From: Oscillatoria sp. FACHB-1407
GTDB taxonomy: Bacteria; Cyanobacteriota; Cyanobacteriia; Elainellales; Elainellaceae
Assembly: GCF_014697545.1 (NCBI RefSeq)
Contig: NZ_JACJSA010000012.1
Span: forward strand, 124,001 to 188,000
Direction: 5' to 3'
Length of the DNA stretch: 64,000 bases
This document shows, in pieces, positions 8,675-17,731 of this stretch. How positions within the stretch are numbered: position 1 is the first letter of the stretch; every line of letters begins with the position of its first letter. A program made the position numbers and the translations under genes. The notes beneath the pieces were generated by a model, which was not told the DNA's origin, ran no database searches, and saw nothing but the letters and a program-made list of their open reading frames with translations.

Positions 8675-8719
8675 AAAGTCTCTGGCAGAATCAAGCAGTT
8701 CTCTCTATCTGCCAGAGAC
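8675..8719 (-). terminator. Internal terminator/attenuator between rbp and rpsU
   Basis: GTCTCTGGCAGA (8678-8689) pairs perfectly with TCTGCCAGAGAC (8708-8719), a 12-bp stem with an 18-nt loop. On the minus strand the stem is followed by TTTTTGC. It sits after the rbp stop (8761) and before the rpsU start (8655), so it should cut transcription between the two genes unless read through. Confidence 0.8.
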
Positions 8720-8760
8720 TGAAACAATCTATTGCCTTAAAGGCATTCATGCCCGATCAA

Positions 8761-9078
8761 TCAATAGCGACGACCACCGCCACCGCCACCACGGTTGTTA
8801 TTACCCCAACCTCCCCGTGAGGATGAGCCTCTTTCTTCTCTGGGTTTAGCTTTGTTGACTTTTAGATCGCGCCCCATCCACTCTGCGCCGTCGAGTGCCT
8901 CAATCGCAGCTTCCTCTTCAGCATCAGTTGACATTTCCACAAAGGCAAACCCTCTGGAACGTCCAGTTTCGCGATCGAGGGGAGTTTGAACACGCTTTAC
9001 TGTACCAAATTCAGTAAAGATGGAACTGAGGCTTTCCTCAGTCACACTGTAGGGGAGGTTTCCTACATAAATCGACAT
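8761..9078 (-). CDS. rbp: RRM-type RNA-binding protein, glycine-rich tail
   Basis: A 105-residue protein with one RNA-recognition motif: RNP2 IYVGNLPYS at residues 3-11 and RNP1 RGFAFVEM near 43-50. A Gly/Arg/Asn-rich tail (about 86-105) follows. Cyanobacterial Rbp proteins bind single-stranded RNA; those with glycine-rich tails are often cold-induced (family knowledge). I chose the ATG at 9078 because the family starts MSIYVGN; an earlier Met eight codons upstream is possible but adds a non-family extension. The gene heads the rbp-rpsU unit. The 5' leader (9079-9250) is A/T-rich and unstructured by eye. Confidence 0.92.
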   Translation of the reverse strand: MSIYVGNLPYSVTEESLSSIFTEFGTVKRVQTPLDRETGRSRGFAFVEMSTDAEEEAAIEALDGAEWMGRDLKVNKAKPREERGSSSRGGWGNNNRGGGGGGRRY

Positions 9079-9284
9079 AAGCTTCTCCAAAACCAAGCTC
9101 AAATTACAAAAAGAGATCCAAAGTTCGGAGAGCCTGTCTGTTCGAGGAATACAAACTAAAACTAACTGCCGAATTCAAAGTCTCTCTGAGAGCATAGCTC
9201 ACAATCGCTTTTGTGGAACCTTTTCTTTAAAGGAATTTATCAAGGTGAGCATTTGCTGGCGCAGGCGAGGTGTTTACCCTCGGC

Positions 9285-9602
9285 TAAGATTATGGATTTC
9301 ATAGATTAGATCCGCACAATAAACCTGCCAACGGTACAGGCGGGTTTAGCAGACGAATCTCTGCCCTGAGATGGATTTGGCGGCAAAACCTGCCCTTGCC
9401 GAATATCGAATTTATTTAACGTCAGTTCGGTTTAAGAGCTTGGCGAATGAATGTGCGGCTACTAGAGCGAAGTCCGCCGACGCAGATTCCGGAAAAGGCA
9501 GGATTTGACGAACCGACGCAGGTCGGTTTTGCTCTTATAGCGGCGGTTTTAACCGCCGAAATCCTGATCCCGAATTCACGTTATTTAATTCCCATTCCTT
9601 AC
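9285..9602. repeat. R2 repeat interrupted by R1 copy C
   Basis: R2 begins near TTATGGATTTCATAG and continues CGGGTTTAGCAGACGAATCTCTGCCCTG up to about 9411. It resumes at about 9588 with AATTCCCATTCCTTA. The uninterrupted order is seen in the R2 copies at 40430, 54831 and 37318. The R1 element lies inside, within the A/T-rich TTATTTAA segment. Position 9103-9285 holds only the rbp leader and unremarkable sequence. Confidence 0.8.
9412..9587. repeat. R1 element, copy C, inserted in R2
   Basis: The core is 9419-9580 (162 bp), reverse orientation, flanked by TTATTTA on both sides (9412-9418 and 9581-9587; eight bases match if one more A is counted). The flanking bases differ from those around other R1 copies but match each other, as expected of a target-site duplication. 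Confidence 0.88.
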
Positions 9603-9618
9603 TACTGTGATTCACAGA

Positions 9619-9724
9619 TAGGGTTTGGAAATAAAACCAGGGGGGTATGGGGGCTTTGCCCCCAGCCAGGGATTCCACCCCTGCACCCCGAATTCCCACC
9701 CCTATTTACGACAAGTTGTACTTA
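9619..9724. repeat. R3 repeat, full-length copy
   Basis: This copy runs from GGGTTTGGAAATAAAACCAG through a GGGGGCTTTGCCCCC hairpin to CACCCCTATTTACGACAAGTTGTACT. Near-identical copies lie at 33437-33545 and (inverted) 44540-44630; diverged pieces occur at 15660, 21898, 47300, 48365 and 59385. From 9725 to 9878 there is only the leader of the next gene. Confidence 0.8.
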
Positions 9725-9878
9725 GGGGCTGATAGCTATCTCGTACACACCGATCGCAACTTATAGAAACTATAAGAACTCATTTATTTCTTTCTTAACG
9801 CCAGAGGCTATACGATCATCTATTGAGGTTTGAAACCCAACTGATCATTCGCGCATTTCCTAAGAGGTATCTAAATTC

Positions 9879-12074
9879 ATGACGGCTGTTACCCCTATTC
9901 CTACTTTCTGTGAGGGAATCCAATACTTCGGGGCAACACTGCCTCACTTTGAAACACTAGGAAAAGAGCCTGCGATCGCCCCCGGTCAAGCAGCGATCGC
10001 CAATCCAACCGATGATGCAGCGGTATATCAAACCTTGTTATATGCCGATGCTTTGCGCTACTTGACGTTGCAGATTACAGGTAGTAAAGCGTCGGGGCAC
10101 CCCGGCGGATTTGCCAGTCAAGCAGAGGCGTATGCTGCGCTGGTGATGTTGGGTTACAAAAACATTATTACTGAGGTGGGGCATCATGCCCCCGGTTTCT
10201 ACAGTGCCATGTTTTTAGATCGCTCGCTGGAGGACATGGGCATCCAGACGGTGCAACAATTGCGCGATCGCTTCCGAGAACGACATGGGCTGTTGGGACA
10301 TCTCTCTGGGTTCATCCCTGGATTGTTGGCTCCGGCGGGTCCCCTCGGTCAGGGACAACACTTTGCTTTATCCGCCTCATTGCTCCATAAGGACAAGCTA
10401 TTTCCCTTTACGGTTGGGGATGGGGGCTTGGGTGAGCCTTACATCATGAGTGCGATCGCCCACTTCAACACCGCCTATCCCCAGGCAACCAACTTCCTGC
10501 CAGTGCTGGTGTGGAACGGCTTTTCGCAGGAGCACCACAGCATGGTCTCCATCAAAACAAACGAGAGCATGACAGCCTACTGGCGTGGCAACGGCTTTGA
10601 AGAAGTTGTGCTGGTGGATGCCAAAGACTTCGACGATCAGAATCAACCCGGCGATTACGTTGACAGCACCATCTTCTCGTTTGAGCAACGGTTGGCATTC
10701 ACGAAAGCTGTCTTGGCTGGGGTCGATCGCGCGGCTCGTTCGGCTCTCAGCGGCAAGCTGACTGTCTTTATCATCAAACAACTGAAAGGGGCAGGAGTCC
10801 ACGCACGAGGTGCAAAATCCCATAACCTCTACCCCAAAGACACGCTCGACAGCCCTCATATTATGGAGGCGTTGAAGACACGGGCACTGTCTGCCGATGC
10901 GTGGGAATTGGTGCGAACGAACTGCGAACGTGCAGGCGGAGGTCCTGCATCAAAAACGGTTGTCACGGAGTTTTCGGAGTTAAACCTACCCGCCACTAAT
11001 CTGGCTTTAGAGGAATACGCTGTTGGTAGTGAGCCAAAGGTTTCGACTACCACTATGGGTCGTTTGGTGGCAAATGTGGGTGAGGGCGATCGCGCCTTTG
11101 TCGTAACGAATGCCGATGGCAACGAAGCCTCTGGCATTGGTAACATCAACCAGGCACTCAAGATCAATCACCCGGTTGAAGATGCCCTGTACTTTCAGGC
11201 ACCGGGTGGGCAGGTGTACGAACCGCTCAGTGAAGATGCCTGTGCTGGACTCGCAGCAGGGCTCTCTCTGATGGGGTCGCGTACCCTCTGGTGCTCCTAC
11301 GAATCCTTTGCCATCAACGGTCTGCCGATCTGGCAAACGGTGACTCAGGCAATGGCTGAGCTACGTCGCCCTACCCCGTCTACCATTACTCTATTCACTG
11401 CGGGTGCGCTGGAGCAGGGGCGCAACGGATGGACGCACCAACGCCCCGAAATTGAGGCGTACTTCGCCGCCATGATGCGAAATGGCAACATCTTCCCCTT
11501 GTTCCCACCCGATGCCAACAGCATTCAGGTCTGCTATGACTGGGCACTCACCACGGTCAACAAAGGGATTGTCATCACCGCCAGCAAATCGCCGCTACCC
11601 ATTCGTACCACCTTTGAGCAGACCCGTCAGGCATTGCAGGATGGTGCGGTCGTGTTGCAGGAAACCCCAGGGACTAAAACCGTTGTCTTTGCTGTGGTTG
11701 GAGATATGATTCTCAATCCGGTGATGGAAGCGGCGAAGCAATTAGCAGCACAGGGCATCGGTAGCCGCATCGTGTCCGTGGTGAACCCCCGTCGGTTGTA
11801 TCGCCCCCATGATGTCGCATGGGATACCTGCTCTGAGCCGGATGGCGGTTTCCTCAGCGATGCTGGATTTGAGACGCTGTTTGGTGGCGATGCTCTAATT
11901 GGTGTGACTGGAGGAGCCAGCGGTATGTTAGAACCTGTGATGCTCCGCAGCACTCTCAAGCGTGACACTTTCGCCTGGAAACGGGGAGAAACCACTGCCA
12001 GTGCCAACGAGTTGATGGCGTTTAATGGCATCACCCCAGAGGCGATCGCCAAACGAGCAACTGAATTACTCTAA
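9879..12074 (+). CDS. Transketolase/phosphoketolase-like ThDP enzyme (Sll0529 type)
   Basis: A 731-residue thiamine-diphosphate enzyme. The ThDP site is the VGDGGLGE motif near residue 179 followed by the VLVWNG segment near 208, the usual GDG-(about 28)-N spacing. GHHAPGFYSAMF near 105 and GLLGHLSGFIPGLLAPAGPLGQG near 146-168 are transketolase-like. A second pyrimidine-binding region and a C-terminal transketolase-type domain follow. It lacks the length and N-terminal signature of classical phosphoketolase (about 800 residues) and differs from the main transketolase. From memory it resembles Synechocystis Sll0529, which has been discussed as a putative second phosphoketolase. The substrate is unproven. 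The TAA stop is the first three bases of R1 copy D. Confidence 0.75.
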   Translation: MTAVTPIPTFCEGIQYFGATLPHFETLGKEPAIAPGQAAIANPTDDAAVYQTLLYADALRYLTLQITGSKASGHPGGFASQAEAYAALVMLGYKNIITEVGHHAPGFYSAMFLDRSLEDMGIQTVQQLRDRFRERHGLLGHLSGFIPGLLAPAGPLGQGQHFALSASLLHKDKLFPFTVGDGGLGEPYIMSAIAHFNTAYPQATNFLPVLVWNGFSQEHHSMVSIKTNESMTAYWRGNGFEEVVLVDAKDFDDQNQPGDYVDSTIFSFEQRLAFTKAVLAGVDRAARSALSGKLTVFIIKQLKGAGVHARGAKSHNLYPKDTLDSPHIMEALKTRALSADAWELVRTNCERAGGGPASKTVVTEFSELNLPATNLALEEYAVGSEPKVSTTTMGRLVANVGEGDRAFVVTNADGNEASGIGNINQALKINHPVEDALYFQAPGGQVYEPLSEDACAGLAAGLSLMGSRTLWCSYESFAINGLPIWQTVTQAMAELRRPTPSTITLFTAGALEQGRNGWTHQRPEIEAYFAAMMRNGNIFPLFPPDANSIQVCYDWALTTVNKGIVITASKSPLPIRTTFEQTRQALQDGAVVLQETPGTKTVVFAVVGDMILNPVMEAAKQLAAQGIGSRIVSVVNPRRLYRPHDVAWDTCSEPDGGFLSDAGFETLFGGDALIGVTGGASGMLEPVMLRSTLKRDTFAWKRGETTASANELMAFNGITPEAIAKRATELL

Positions 12075-12215
12075 CGTCAGTTCAGTTTCAAAGTTTGGCC
12101 AATAAGTTTGTGGCTATCCGAGCCAGACTGCCGATGCGGACTTCGGACAATGCAGGGGTTGACGAACCGACGCAGGTTGGTTTTGCTCCTGTAGTGATGC
12201 AGATTTGATTCTCAG
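12072..12215. repeat. R1 element, copy D (degenerate right half)
   Basis: It starts TAACGTCAGTTCAGTTT directly at the stop codon of the preceding gene and matches R1 through GACGAACCGACGCAGGTTGGTTTTGCTCC (about 12165-12199), then decays. No right flanking repeat can be defined. Reverse orientation. Confidence 0.75.
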
Positions 12216-12228
12216 CAACTCACACCCT

Positions 12229-12254
12229 GTAGGGGCGTTTCGCGAAACGCCCCT
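12229..12254. repeat. R4 palindromic repeat next to R1-D
   Basis: GTAGGGGCGTTTCGCGAAACGCCCCT, a near-perfect 26-bp inverted repeat. It is the third case in this window of R4 close to R1. Confidence 0.75.
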
Positions 12255-12487
12255 GTGAGATTCATATAGCAACGCCTTAAGCTTTCTGCCAGAGCTATAT
12301 TAGTAGCTCCTCGTTTTGCCTTGCTCGATAATCACCCAATGAGATGACACGTTTGGATGAGGTGATTCGGTGTTGACCACCGTATTTTTATTAATAAGGA
12401 ATTAAATTTCAATCCCGATGTTTGTTGTCGCTCCTCGCTAGCAACGCGCATTCAGATCTGGAGTTTGGTTCGAGTGCTATGGTCATT

Positions 12488-12512
12488 ACCCAGCAGAAAT
12501 GCTGGGTTTTTT
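12488..12512 (+). terminator. Orphan rho-independent terminator
   Basis: ACCCAGCA/TGCTGGGT with a GAAA tetraloop is followed by six T residues. It is on the plus strand, more than 400 bp after the end of the nearest plus-strand gene, so it may end a small untranslated transcript in 12300-12512. Between it and 12697 I see only a GGGGAATTCCCC palindrome near 12672-12684. Confidence 0.75.
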
Positions 12513-12696
12513 CATGCAGATTGCATTTTTAGCAACACACAACCTGCCAACAGCAAAAAACCAAAATCCGACATCTAAAATCTGCACCAAAGGGATCGCT
12601 TCTAGCAGTAAGCCCCCTCACGCTAGAAGCGACCCCCTCTATTCTCCTGGTATTTTCGATTTTTGGAAGAGGGGAATTCCCCCTTTTCAAAATAAT

Positions 12697-15495
12697 TTAC
12701 GCAACTATTACAAAATCAGTGGCACCGAGTTGAGCGCGATTGGCGGTAGTCAGTGTTGCAAAGCTACTGCCCGTGCCAAACCCTTGAATGATGCCATCCG
12801 TGTTGTAAAAAAGATTGCCACTGGCGCGGCTGAGTACAATCGTGGCTGCACTTAACGCCGCTGTTGCATCGTCAGCAACCGATTCAAACTCAGTCGGCAC
12901 ATTAAAGCCATTGCCAGCGGTGCTGAGCAGCGCAGTAAAGGTCGTTTTGCTCAGAACGATCTTGTCACTGCCGATCACAAAATCCAGGATGCGATCGACC
13001 CCTAGAGCGTTGCTATTAAAGGCATTACCCGTACCAAAGGCAAAGTTGTCGCTGCCTCCATCGCCCCGTAGATCATCATTGCCTGCGCCGCCTGCAAGCG
13101 TATCATTGCCATCGCCACCATTGAGACTGTCAATATTCCCCCCACCGCTAAGGGTATTGTTTCCAGCGTTACCTGTGAGGGTATTGCTCAACTCGTTGCC
13201 AGAGCCGTTAATGTTGTCGGTTCCTACCAACACTAAGTTTTCAAGGTTAGCCCCCAAATTGTAAGTGATGCTGGCTCTCACCACATCTGTGCCACTGTTA
13301 CCGGCTTCAGTAATGTTGTCTCCAGCATCCAGGATGTAGATGTCATCTCCCCCTCCTCCTCGCAGATTGTCGCCACCCAATCCACCATCTAGCGTGTCGT
13401 TGCCATCATCTCCATTGAGCGTATCCACGCCATTACCACCGCTGAGGCTATCGTTTCCAACCCCACCGTTGAGAGTATCACTGCCATCTCCACCGAGCAG
13501 TTCATCGTTGCCGCCCGCTCCACTCAGCGTATTGTTACCGCTATTTCCTGTGAGGGTGTTTCCCCCGTCATTCCCAATGCCGATTAAATCGCCTGTGCCG
13601 ATTAATTCCAGATCGTCAATGCCAGTCACGAGGGTAATCGTGGCAATGCTAGAGCGCACCAGATCATCTCCTCCACCATTCGTCACCTCGTCGATGGTTT
13701 TACCTGCCGAGTTGATCAAATAAATGTCGTTGCCTGCGCCCCCACGCAGCACATCCGTCCCGTCGCCTCCGTCGAGTGTATCGTTCCCTGCACCGCCAAT
13801 CAGCGTATCGTTACCCGCATCGCCATTGAGAATATCGTTGCCATCTCCACCATTGACCGTATCGTTACCAACACCCCCATTGAGCGTATCGTTACCTGTG
13901 CCACCAGTGATGTTGTCATCACCGACATCGCCGTTAACGGTATCGTTACCTCCATCCCCGATGAGAGTATCGTTGCCGGCTCCCCCATTGAGCGTATCGT
14001 TGCCATCATCTCCATCAAGGGTGTCGTCACCCGCATCGCCATTGAGGATGTCTGCTCCACCATTGGCATCTACAAAATCGTTGCCGTCTCCGCCAGTCAA
14101 GGTGTTGTTGCTGCTGTTGCCGACTAGCGTGTTATTGAGTTCGTTTCCTGTTCCGCTGATGGCTTCCCGACCGAGGAGCTCTAATCGCTCAACATTGCTT
14201 GGCAACGTGTACTCATCCAGGCTGGACTGAACAGTATCTTCTCCTTCGTTGACTGCTTCTTCGATCGCATCTCCTGGGGATGTCACGATGTAGGTATCGT
14301 TGCCCAATCCTCCTCGGATGGTGTCGATGTCCCTACCACCATCTAACGTGTCGTCTCCAGCCCCTCCTTCTAATAAATCAGTGCCAGAGCCACCATCCAG
14401 TTTATCGTTGCCATCGCCCGCTAAGAGGGTATCGTTGCCTCTGCCTCCGGTCAGGTCATCATCACCCAGCCCACCTTGTAAGGTGTCGTTGCCTTCTTCA
14501 CCGTTGAGCGCGTTGTTGCCCGTGTTGCCAACCAAAACATTGCTCGCGTCATTGCCGACGGCTCTGATATTGTCTGTCCCCAGCAATTCCAGGTTTTCGA
14601 TGTTGTTTCCCAGGGTAAAGCTATTGACAATCGACCTAACTGTGTCAATACCCTGGTTTCGGTCTTCCCTGATCTCATCCCCTGGGTTATCTACAAAGTA
14701 AAGGTCATCTCCAGTTCCGCCTGACATGCGATCGCGTCCCAGTCCCCCATCCAGGATGTCATTTCCGGCACCCCCATTGAGGCGATCGTCACCTTCTCCA
14801 CCCAATAACACGTTGTTGAGCGCATTCCCCTGAATCTCGTTATTAGAGGCGTTGCCAATGCCAGTGATTGCGCTGCCACGCAGGGTAAGGTTATCCAGAT
14901 TAGCCGCGAGTGTCCAGTTGACAAAGGCATTCACCAAATCACGCCCCTGGTTGTTATTTTCCACTGTCACATCACCGAGACTGTCAACCACGTAGGTGTC
15001 ATCCCCTGCGCCCCCGGTCAGGCGATCGCCCCCAGTACCCCCATCTAACTCGTCATTGCCATTCCCCGCGACTAGCGTGTCGTTGCCTGCTCCACCGTCT
15101 AACGAGTTATCGCCGCTATTACCTGTGATGCGGTTGCTCAGAGCGTTGCCTCGACCGTCTAAGTCTTCATCGCCTGTGAAAATTAGATCTTCAAAGTGAT
15201 TGCCCAACACCCAATCCACCGAGGCTTGTACCGTGTCAACCCCACTCACAAAGCCTGGTCGCTCAATGGTGCGATCGTTTTCGTCGTCCACGATATATAA
15301 GTCGTTGCCCCGACCGCCCACCATGCGGTCTTCACCATCACCCCCGTCTAAGATGTCGCGCCCCAAATCTCCATTCAGGGCATCATCACCCCCTCGACCA
15401 AACAGGCGATCGTTTCCTGCCAACCCCAACAACTCATCGCCCTGATCTTCACCTCGGAGGGTATTATTGCGGGAATTACCTCTAATTCTGACCAT
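12697..15495 (-). CDS. RTX-type calcium-binding repeat protein
   Basis: A 932-residue protein made almost entirely of nonapeptide GGxGxDxLx repeats, which bind calcium between turns of a parallel beta-roll. Such proteins are usually exported by type I secretion through a C-terminal signal. Six spaced modules with the pattern DxYxVDxxGDxIxE...DxVxSxxxxxLxxNxxxLxLxG alternate with the repeat blocks. The C-terminal 120 residues (FAFGTG...[16 protein letters not shown]) match the usual end of cyanobacterial members. No enzymatic domain or signal peptide is visible. I chose the ATG at 15495, with AAAGG 11 nt upstream, over an upstream Met that would add a Cys-rich 31-residue extension. No type I secretion genes are nearby. 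Confidence 0.88.
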   Translation of the reverse strand: MVRIRGNSRNNTLRGEDQGDELLGLAGNDRLFGRGGDDALNGDLGRDILDGGDGEDRMVGGRGNDLYIVDDENDRTIERPGFVSGVDTVQASVDWVLGNHFEDLIFTGDEDLDGRGNALSNRITGNSGDNSLDGGAGNDTLVAGNGNDELDGGTGGDRLTGGAGDDTYVVDSLGDVTVENNNQGRDLVNAFVNWTLAANLDNLTLRGSAITGIGNASNNEIQGNALNNVLLGGEGDDRLNGGAGNDILDGGLGRDRMSGGTGDDLYFVDNPGDEIREDRNQGIDTVRSIVNSFTLGNNIENLELLGTDNIRAVGNDASNVLVGNTGNNALNGEEGNDTLQGGLGDDDLTGGRGNDTLLAGDGNDKLDGGSGTDLLEGGAGDDTLDGGRDIDTIRGGLGNDTYIVTSPGDAIEEAVNEGEDTVQSSLDEYTLPSNVERLELLGREAISGTGNELNNTLVGNSSNNTLTGGDGNDFVDANGGADILNGDAGDDTLDGDDGNDTLNGGAGNDTLIGDGGNDTVNGDVGDDNITGGTGNDTLNGGVGNDTVNGGDGNDILNGDAGNDTLIGGAGNDTLDGGDGTDVLRGGAGNDIYLINSAGKTIDEVTNGGGDDLVRSSIATITLVTGIDDLELIGTGDLIGIGNDGGNTLTGNSGNNTLSGAGGNDELLGGDGSDTLNGGVGNDSLSGGNGVDTLNGDDGNDTLDGGLGGDNLRGGGGDDIYILDAGDNITEAGNSGTDVVRASITYNLGANLENLVLVGTDNINGSGNELSNTLTGNAGNNTLSGGGNIDSLNGGDGNDTLAGGAGNDDLRGDGGSDNFAFGTGNAFNSNALGVDRILDFVIGSDKIVLSKTTFTALLSTAGNGFNVPTEFESVADDATAALSAATIVLSRASGNLFYNTDGIIQGFGTGSSFATLTTANRAQLGATDFVIVA

Positions 15496-15790
15496 TTTCA
15501 AGAACCTTTCATCAACTCGGCAGGAGAGAACACAACAACCAGCCCAATAGCTTGAGCCTTGAGCAACATCAATTGCAACAAAGAGCACTCCACTCCATCG
15601 AACGCAACGTCAACCGTTTTAGCGCACGACAAATTAGACGCTCAGAGCGCGAATTTGTGAATAGCAACTGTCGAGGCAGTTAGGACAAAGGAGTATGAAG
15701 GCTGCGCCCCAGCAGAGGTGGAGCCCCGGCACCCCATCCTAATCAACCCTTTGGTTGCTAAAACAGACTAGTTAAGAGAAGGGTGAATAT
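15496..15790. other. Spacer upstream of the RTX gene with an R3-like remnant
   Basis: It contains the RTX gene leader and, at about 15670-15745, a diverged R3 piece (GGCTGCGCCCCAGC, GCACCCCATCCTAA). No gene is visible. Confidence 0.45.
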
Positions 15791-15818
15791 TAAAAACGAT
15801 GCCGACAGGGTCAGCATC
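15791..15818 (-). terminator. Terminator of the 176-residue protein gene
   Basis: On the minus strand GATGCTGACCCTGTCGGCATC (15818-15798) forms a hairpin with stem GATGC/GCATC plus GAC/GTC and runs into GTTTTTAAT. It lies 140 bp downstream of the gene ending at 15959. Between them a CCGTAAATTTACGG palindrome (15873-15886) is unexplained. Confidence 0.6.
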
Positions 15819-15958
15819 ATTAAACGTTGTATCGATAATAACAGGGTGGCGAATTTGCTCCGAAGGACTTCACCGTAAATTTACGGAGTTTGCGACGATT
15901 CATGAAGCTACGACAAATGCCGTGCGGTTAGGCTTGTGTCCGTGAATTGACGTGTGAA

Positions 15959-16489
15959 CTACTTTGCGGATTTAGACGCGGTAGACGCTGAGTTGTTTAA
16001 AGACAATGCCTGATCAAGCACAGTCCGAGCGTGCTCTGCCTGGGGCAACGCTTCCCGATAGCGCATGTTTGCTTGAGCAAAGGTTTTGAGAACTTTAAAG
16101 CCTTCTTTCAGACGTTCGATTTCTGCCTCATCAACTGGTTCATCTGTAAACAAACTGTCAACTTGAGCACGCACTTTCATCGCTTCTGCTTTGGATGCCT
16201 GTGCCTTGAGCTTCAGGGTCGCAAAATTGTTAAGCACCTGTACGGCTTGGTTCAGGGCATCTTCGGAATTTACGGAGTCGGGCACGGTGGCATCGGCAGT
16301 CATGGGCGTTGGCTCTTCTACTTCAACAAACTGTTGAGGATTAAATCCTTTGGAAAGATTAGCAGGAATTTTACCGTCTTCGACCAGTTTGATTAACTGA
16401 TCCATCGCTTTGCTGCGAGCTTGAGGGGAGTCTTTACCAGGAACGGTTAAAACAAGGTCTGGATTTTGGGTTAGCGTGTAGTGAACCAT
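15959..16489 (-). CDS. Conserved-looking hypothetical protein, helical
   Basis: A 176-residue soluble protein that I do not recognise. The N-terminal 60 residues (LTQNPDLVLTVPGKDSPQARSKAMDQLIKLVEDGKIP) look like a short folded module with KAMDQL and LSKGFNPQQFVEVEE. A Pro/Thr/Asp-rich linker follows (60-80), and the second half is helical and coiled-coil-like (Ala/Lys/Glu-rich, 85-165). There is no signal peptide or membrane segment. It is 40 bp downstream of the cupin gene on the same strand, so the two may be co-transcribed. A hairpin terminator follows. Confidence 0.65.
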   Translation of the reverse strand: MVHYTLTQNPDLVLTVPGKDSPQARSKAMDQLIKLVEDGKIPANLSKGFNPQQFVEVEEPTPMTADATVPDSVNSEDALNQAVQVLNNFATLKLKAQASKAEAMKVRAQVDSLFTDEPVDEAEIERLKEGFKVLKTFAQANMRYREALPQAEHARTVLDQALSLNNSASTASKSAK

Positions 16490-16529
16490 AGTTTTAATTA
16501 ATACTCTTGTACTATTTTAGTCGAATTGC

Positions 16530-16880
16530 TCAAATGAGTTGTCGGGTGGCGGCGGTGGTTCGATCGCCCGTATTCGGTGTTCCAGTCGGTTCAATCAGCA
16601 AGAGATGCACTTCCTCTTCGGCAACCGGGCGATGCTCGATTCCACGAGGCACTACAAATAACTCACCTGCTTCAAGATGAATGTCGCGATCGCGCATCTG
16701 AATCGTCAACCGCCCCTTCAACACCAGAAAGAAGTCATCTGTCTCATCGTGTTTGTGCCAGACAAACTCATCCTTCACCTTGACTACCATAATGTCGTAA
16801 TGATTTAGTTGAGCGACCGTTTTAGGCGACCAGTAGTCTGAGAATTGAGCCAGTTTTTCAGCCAGGTTGATTTTATCCAT
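16530..16880 (-). CDS. Cupin-domain protein
   Basis: A 116-residue single-domain cupin. Motif 1 is WHKHDETDDFFLVLKG (about 41-56), with two His as metal ligands, and motif 2 is GELFVVPRGIEHRP (about 73-86), with the third His. The usual Glu ligand of motif 1 is replaced by Asp or displaced. Small cupins of this type (similar to sugar-isomerase-like and mannose-6-phosphate isomerase cupins) have diverse or unknown roles. The sequence does not decide between enzyme and ligand-binding protein. It is the first gene of a probable two-gene unit with the helical hypothetical protein. Confidence 0.85.
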   Translation of the reverse strand: MDKINLAEKLAQFSDYWSPKTVAQLNHYDIMVVKVKDEFVWHKHDETDDFFLVLKGRLTIQMRDRDIHLEAGELFVVPRGIEHRPVAEEEVHLLLIEPTGTPNTGDRTTAATRQLI

Positions 16881-16987
16881 CCCACTTTTCCCCGTAAAAA
16901 CTCTGGTTTACACACCGCAACAAATCAAGGCATTATATAAGAAGAATGTATTAAACCCCTCTATGCCGATCGAAATTCTTTAGAACC

Positions 16988-17548
16988 ATGTCACGCTCCA
17001 CCCCTCAAGGAATTTTGTTAGTTGATGGCTACAACATGATTGGAGCGTGGCCCAATCTGAGGGAAACTCGCGATCGCGACGGATTAGAGGCGGCTCGGCG
17101 CGACCTGATTGAGGCGTTGTTGAGCTACAGTGCTTATCAAGATTTTGAAACAGAAGTGGTGTTTGATGCTCAATATCAGGGCACTCCGGGCACTCGTGAG
17201 GTCATCAATCGCCATTTCGCCATCTTTTACACCGATTACAAACAAACCGCTGACTCTTACATCGAGTTAGCCTGTTCCCGCTTTCGCAATGATGTACGCA
17301 AGTTTAAGCAACGGCTGATTGTGGCAACCTCCGATGAGGCACAACGGCTGACGGTGGTGGGCTATGGGGCAGAGTGTATGTCGGCGCAAAAACTGTGGGC
17401 CGAGGTGGAAGGCGCAACCCATCGCGTGCGAAAAACGCAACGCAGCAAAGGGCGATCGCCCCAACGGTTTCTCTCCAGTTCCCTCGATCCGATCGCCCAA
17501 CAACGTCTGGCACAGCTACGTTTGGGGCTAGATGGCGAAAAAAAGTGA
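16988..17548 (+). CDS. NYN-domain ribonuclease, YacP/Rae1-like
   Basis: A 186-residue protein of the NYN (PIN-like) fold. The motif LLVDGYNMIGAWP at residues 10-22 holds the first acidic metal ligand and an Asn. Further acidic residues are in VVFDAQYQGTPGTREV (about 58-73), YKQTADSYIE (about 83-92) and VATSDEAQR (about 110-118). This matches the YacP family, whose Bacillus member Rae1 cuts mRNA on the ribosome. A role in RNA turnover is inferred from the family. It is divergent from the cupin gene and about 70 bp upstream of tRNA-Asn. Confidence 0.85.
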   Translation: MSRSTPQGILLVDGYNMIGAWPNLRETRDRDGLEAARRDLIEALLSYSAYQDFETEVVFDAQYQGTPGTREVINRHFAIFYTDYKQTADSYIELACSRFRNDVRKFKQRLIVATSDEAQRLTVVGYGAECMSAQKLWAEVEGATHRVRKTQRSKGRSPQRFLSSSLDPIAQQRLAQLRLGLDGEKK

Positions 17549-17577
17549 GCAATCTAACAAAAAAATCCAAATAGGAC

Positions 17578-17607
17578 TTGTCAAATTGTTCCAATTCTCG
17601 TTACTAT
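17578..17607 (+). promoter_or_regulatory. Putative promoter of tRNA-Asn
   Basis: A -35 hexamer TTGTCA (17578-17583), an 18-bp spacer and a -10 hexamer TACTAT (17602-17607) lie 11 bp before the tRNA. It is inferred by position and consensus only. Confidence 0.55.
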
Positions 17608-17618
17608 TAGATCCGCGT

Positions 17619-17690
17619 TCCTCAGTAGCTCAGTGGTAGAGCGGTCGGCTGTTAACCGATTGGTCGCTGGTTCGAATCCAGCCTGGGGAG
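17619..17690 (+). tRNA. trnN: tRNA-Asn (anticodon GTT)
   Basis: A 72-nt cloverleaf. The acceptor TCCTCAG pairs with CTGGGGA (17683-17689) and the discriminator is G at 17690. The D arm carries AGCTCAGTGGTAGAGC, the anticodon GTT is at 17651-17653, and the T arm is GCTGG-TTCGAAT-CCAGC. CCA is not encoded. Confidence 0.97.
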
Positions 17691-17731
17691 TTTTCTAGTT
17701 AGGGTTGCGATAGGAAAAGGCAGAGATCCGC

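Noticed and set aside
9447-9725. 92-codon frame ending in GFALIAAVLTAEILIPNSR
   Set aside because: It is the R1 element read through in one frame; the same peptide appears at every R1 copy, so it is repeat-derived rather than a gene.
12815-15445. Long Ser/Pro-rich frames opposite the RTX gene
   Set aside because: They mirror the GGxGxD codons on the other strand and have no independent support.
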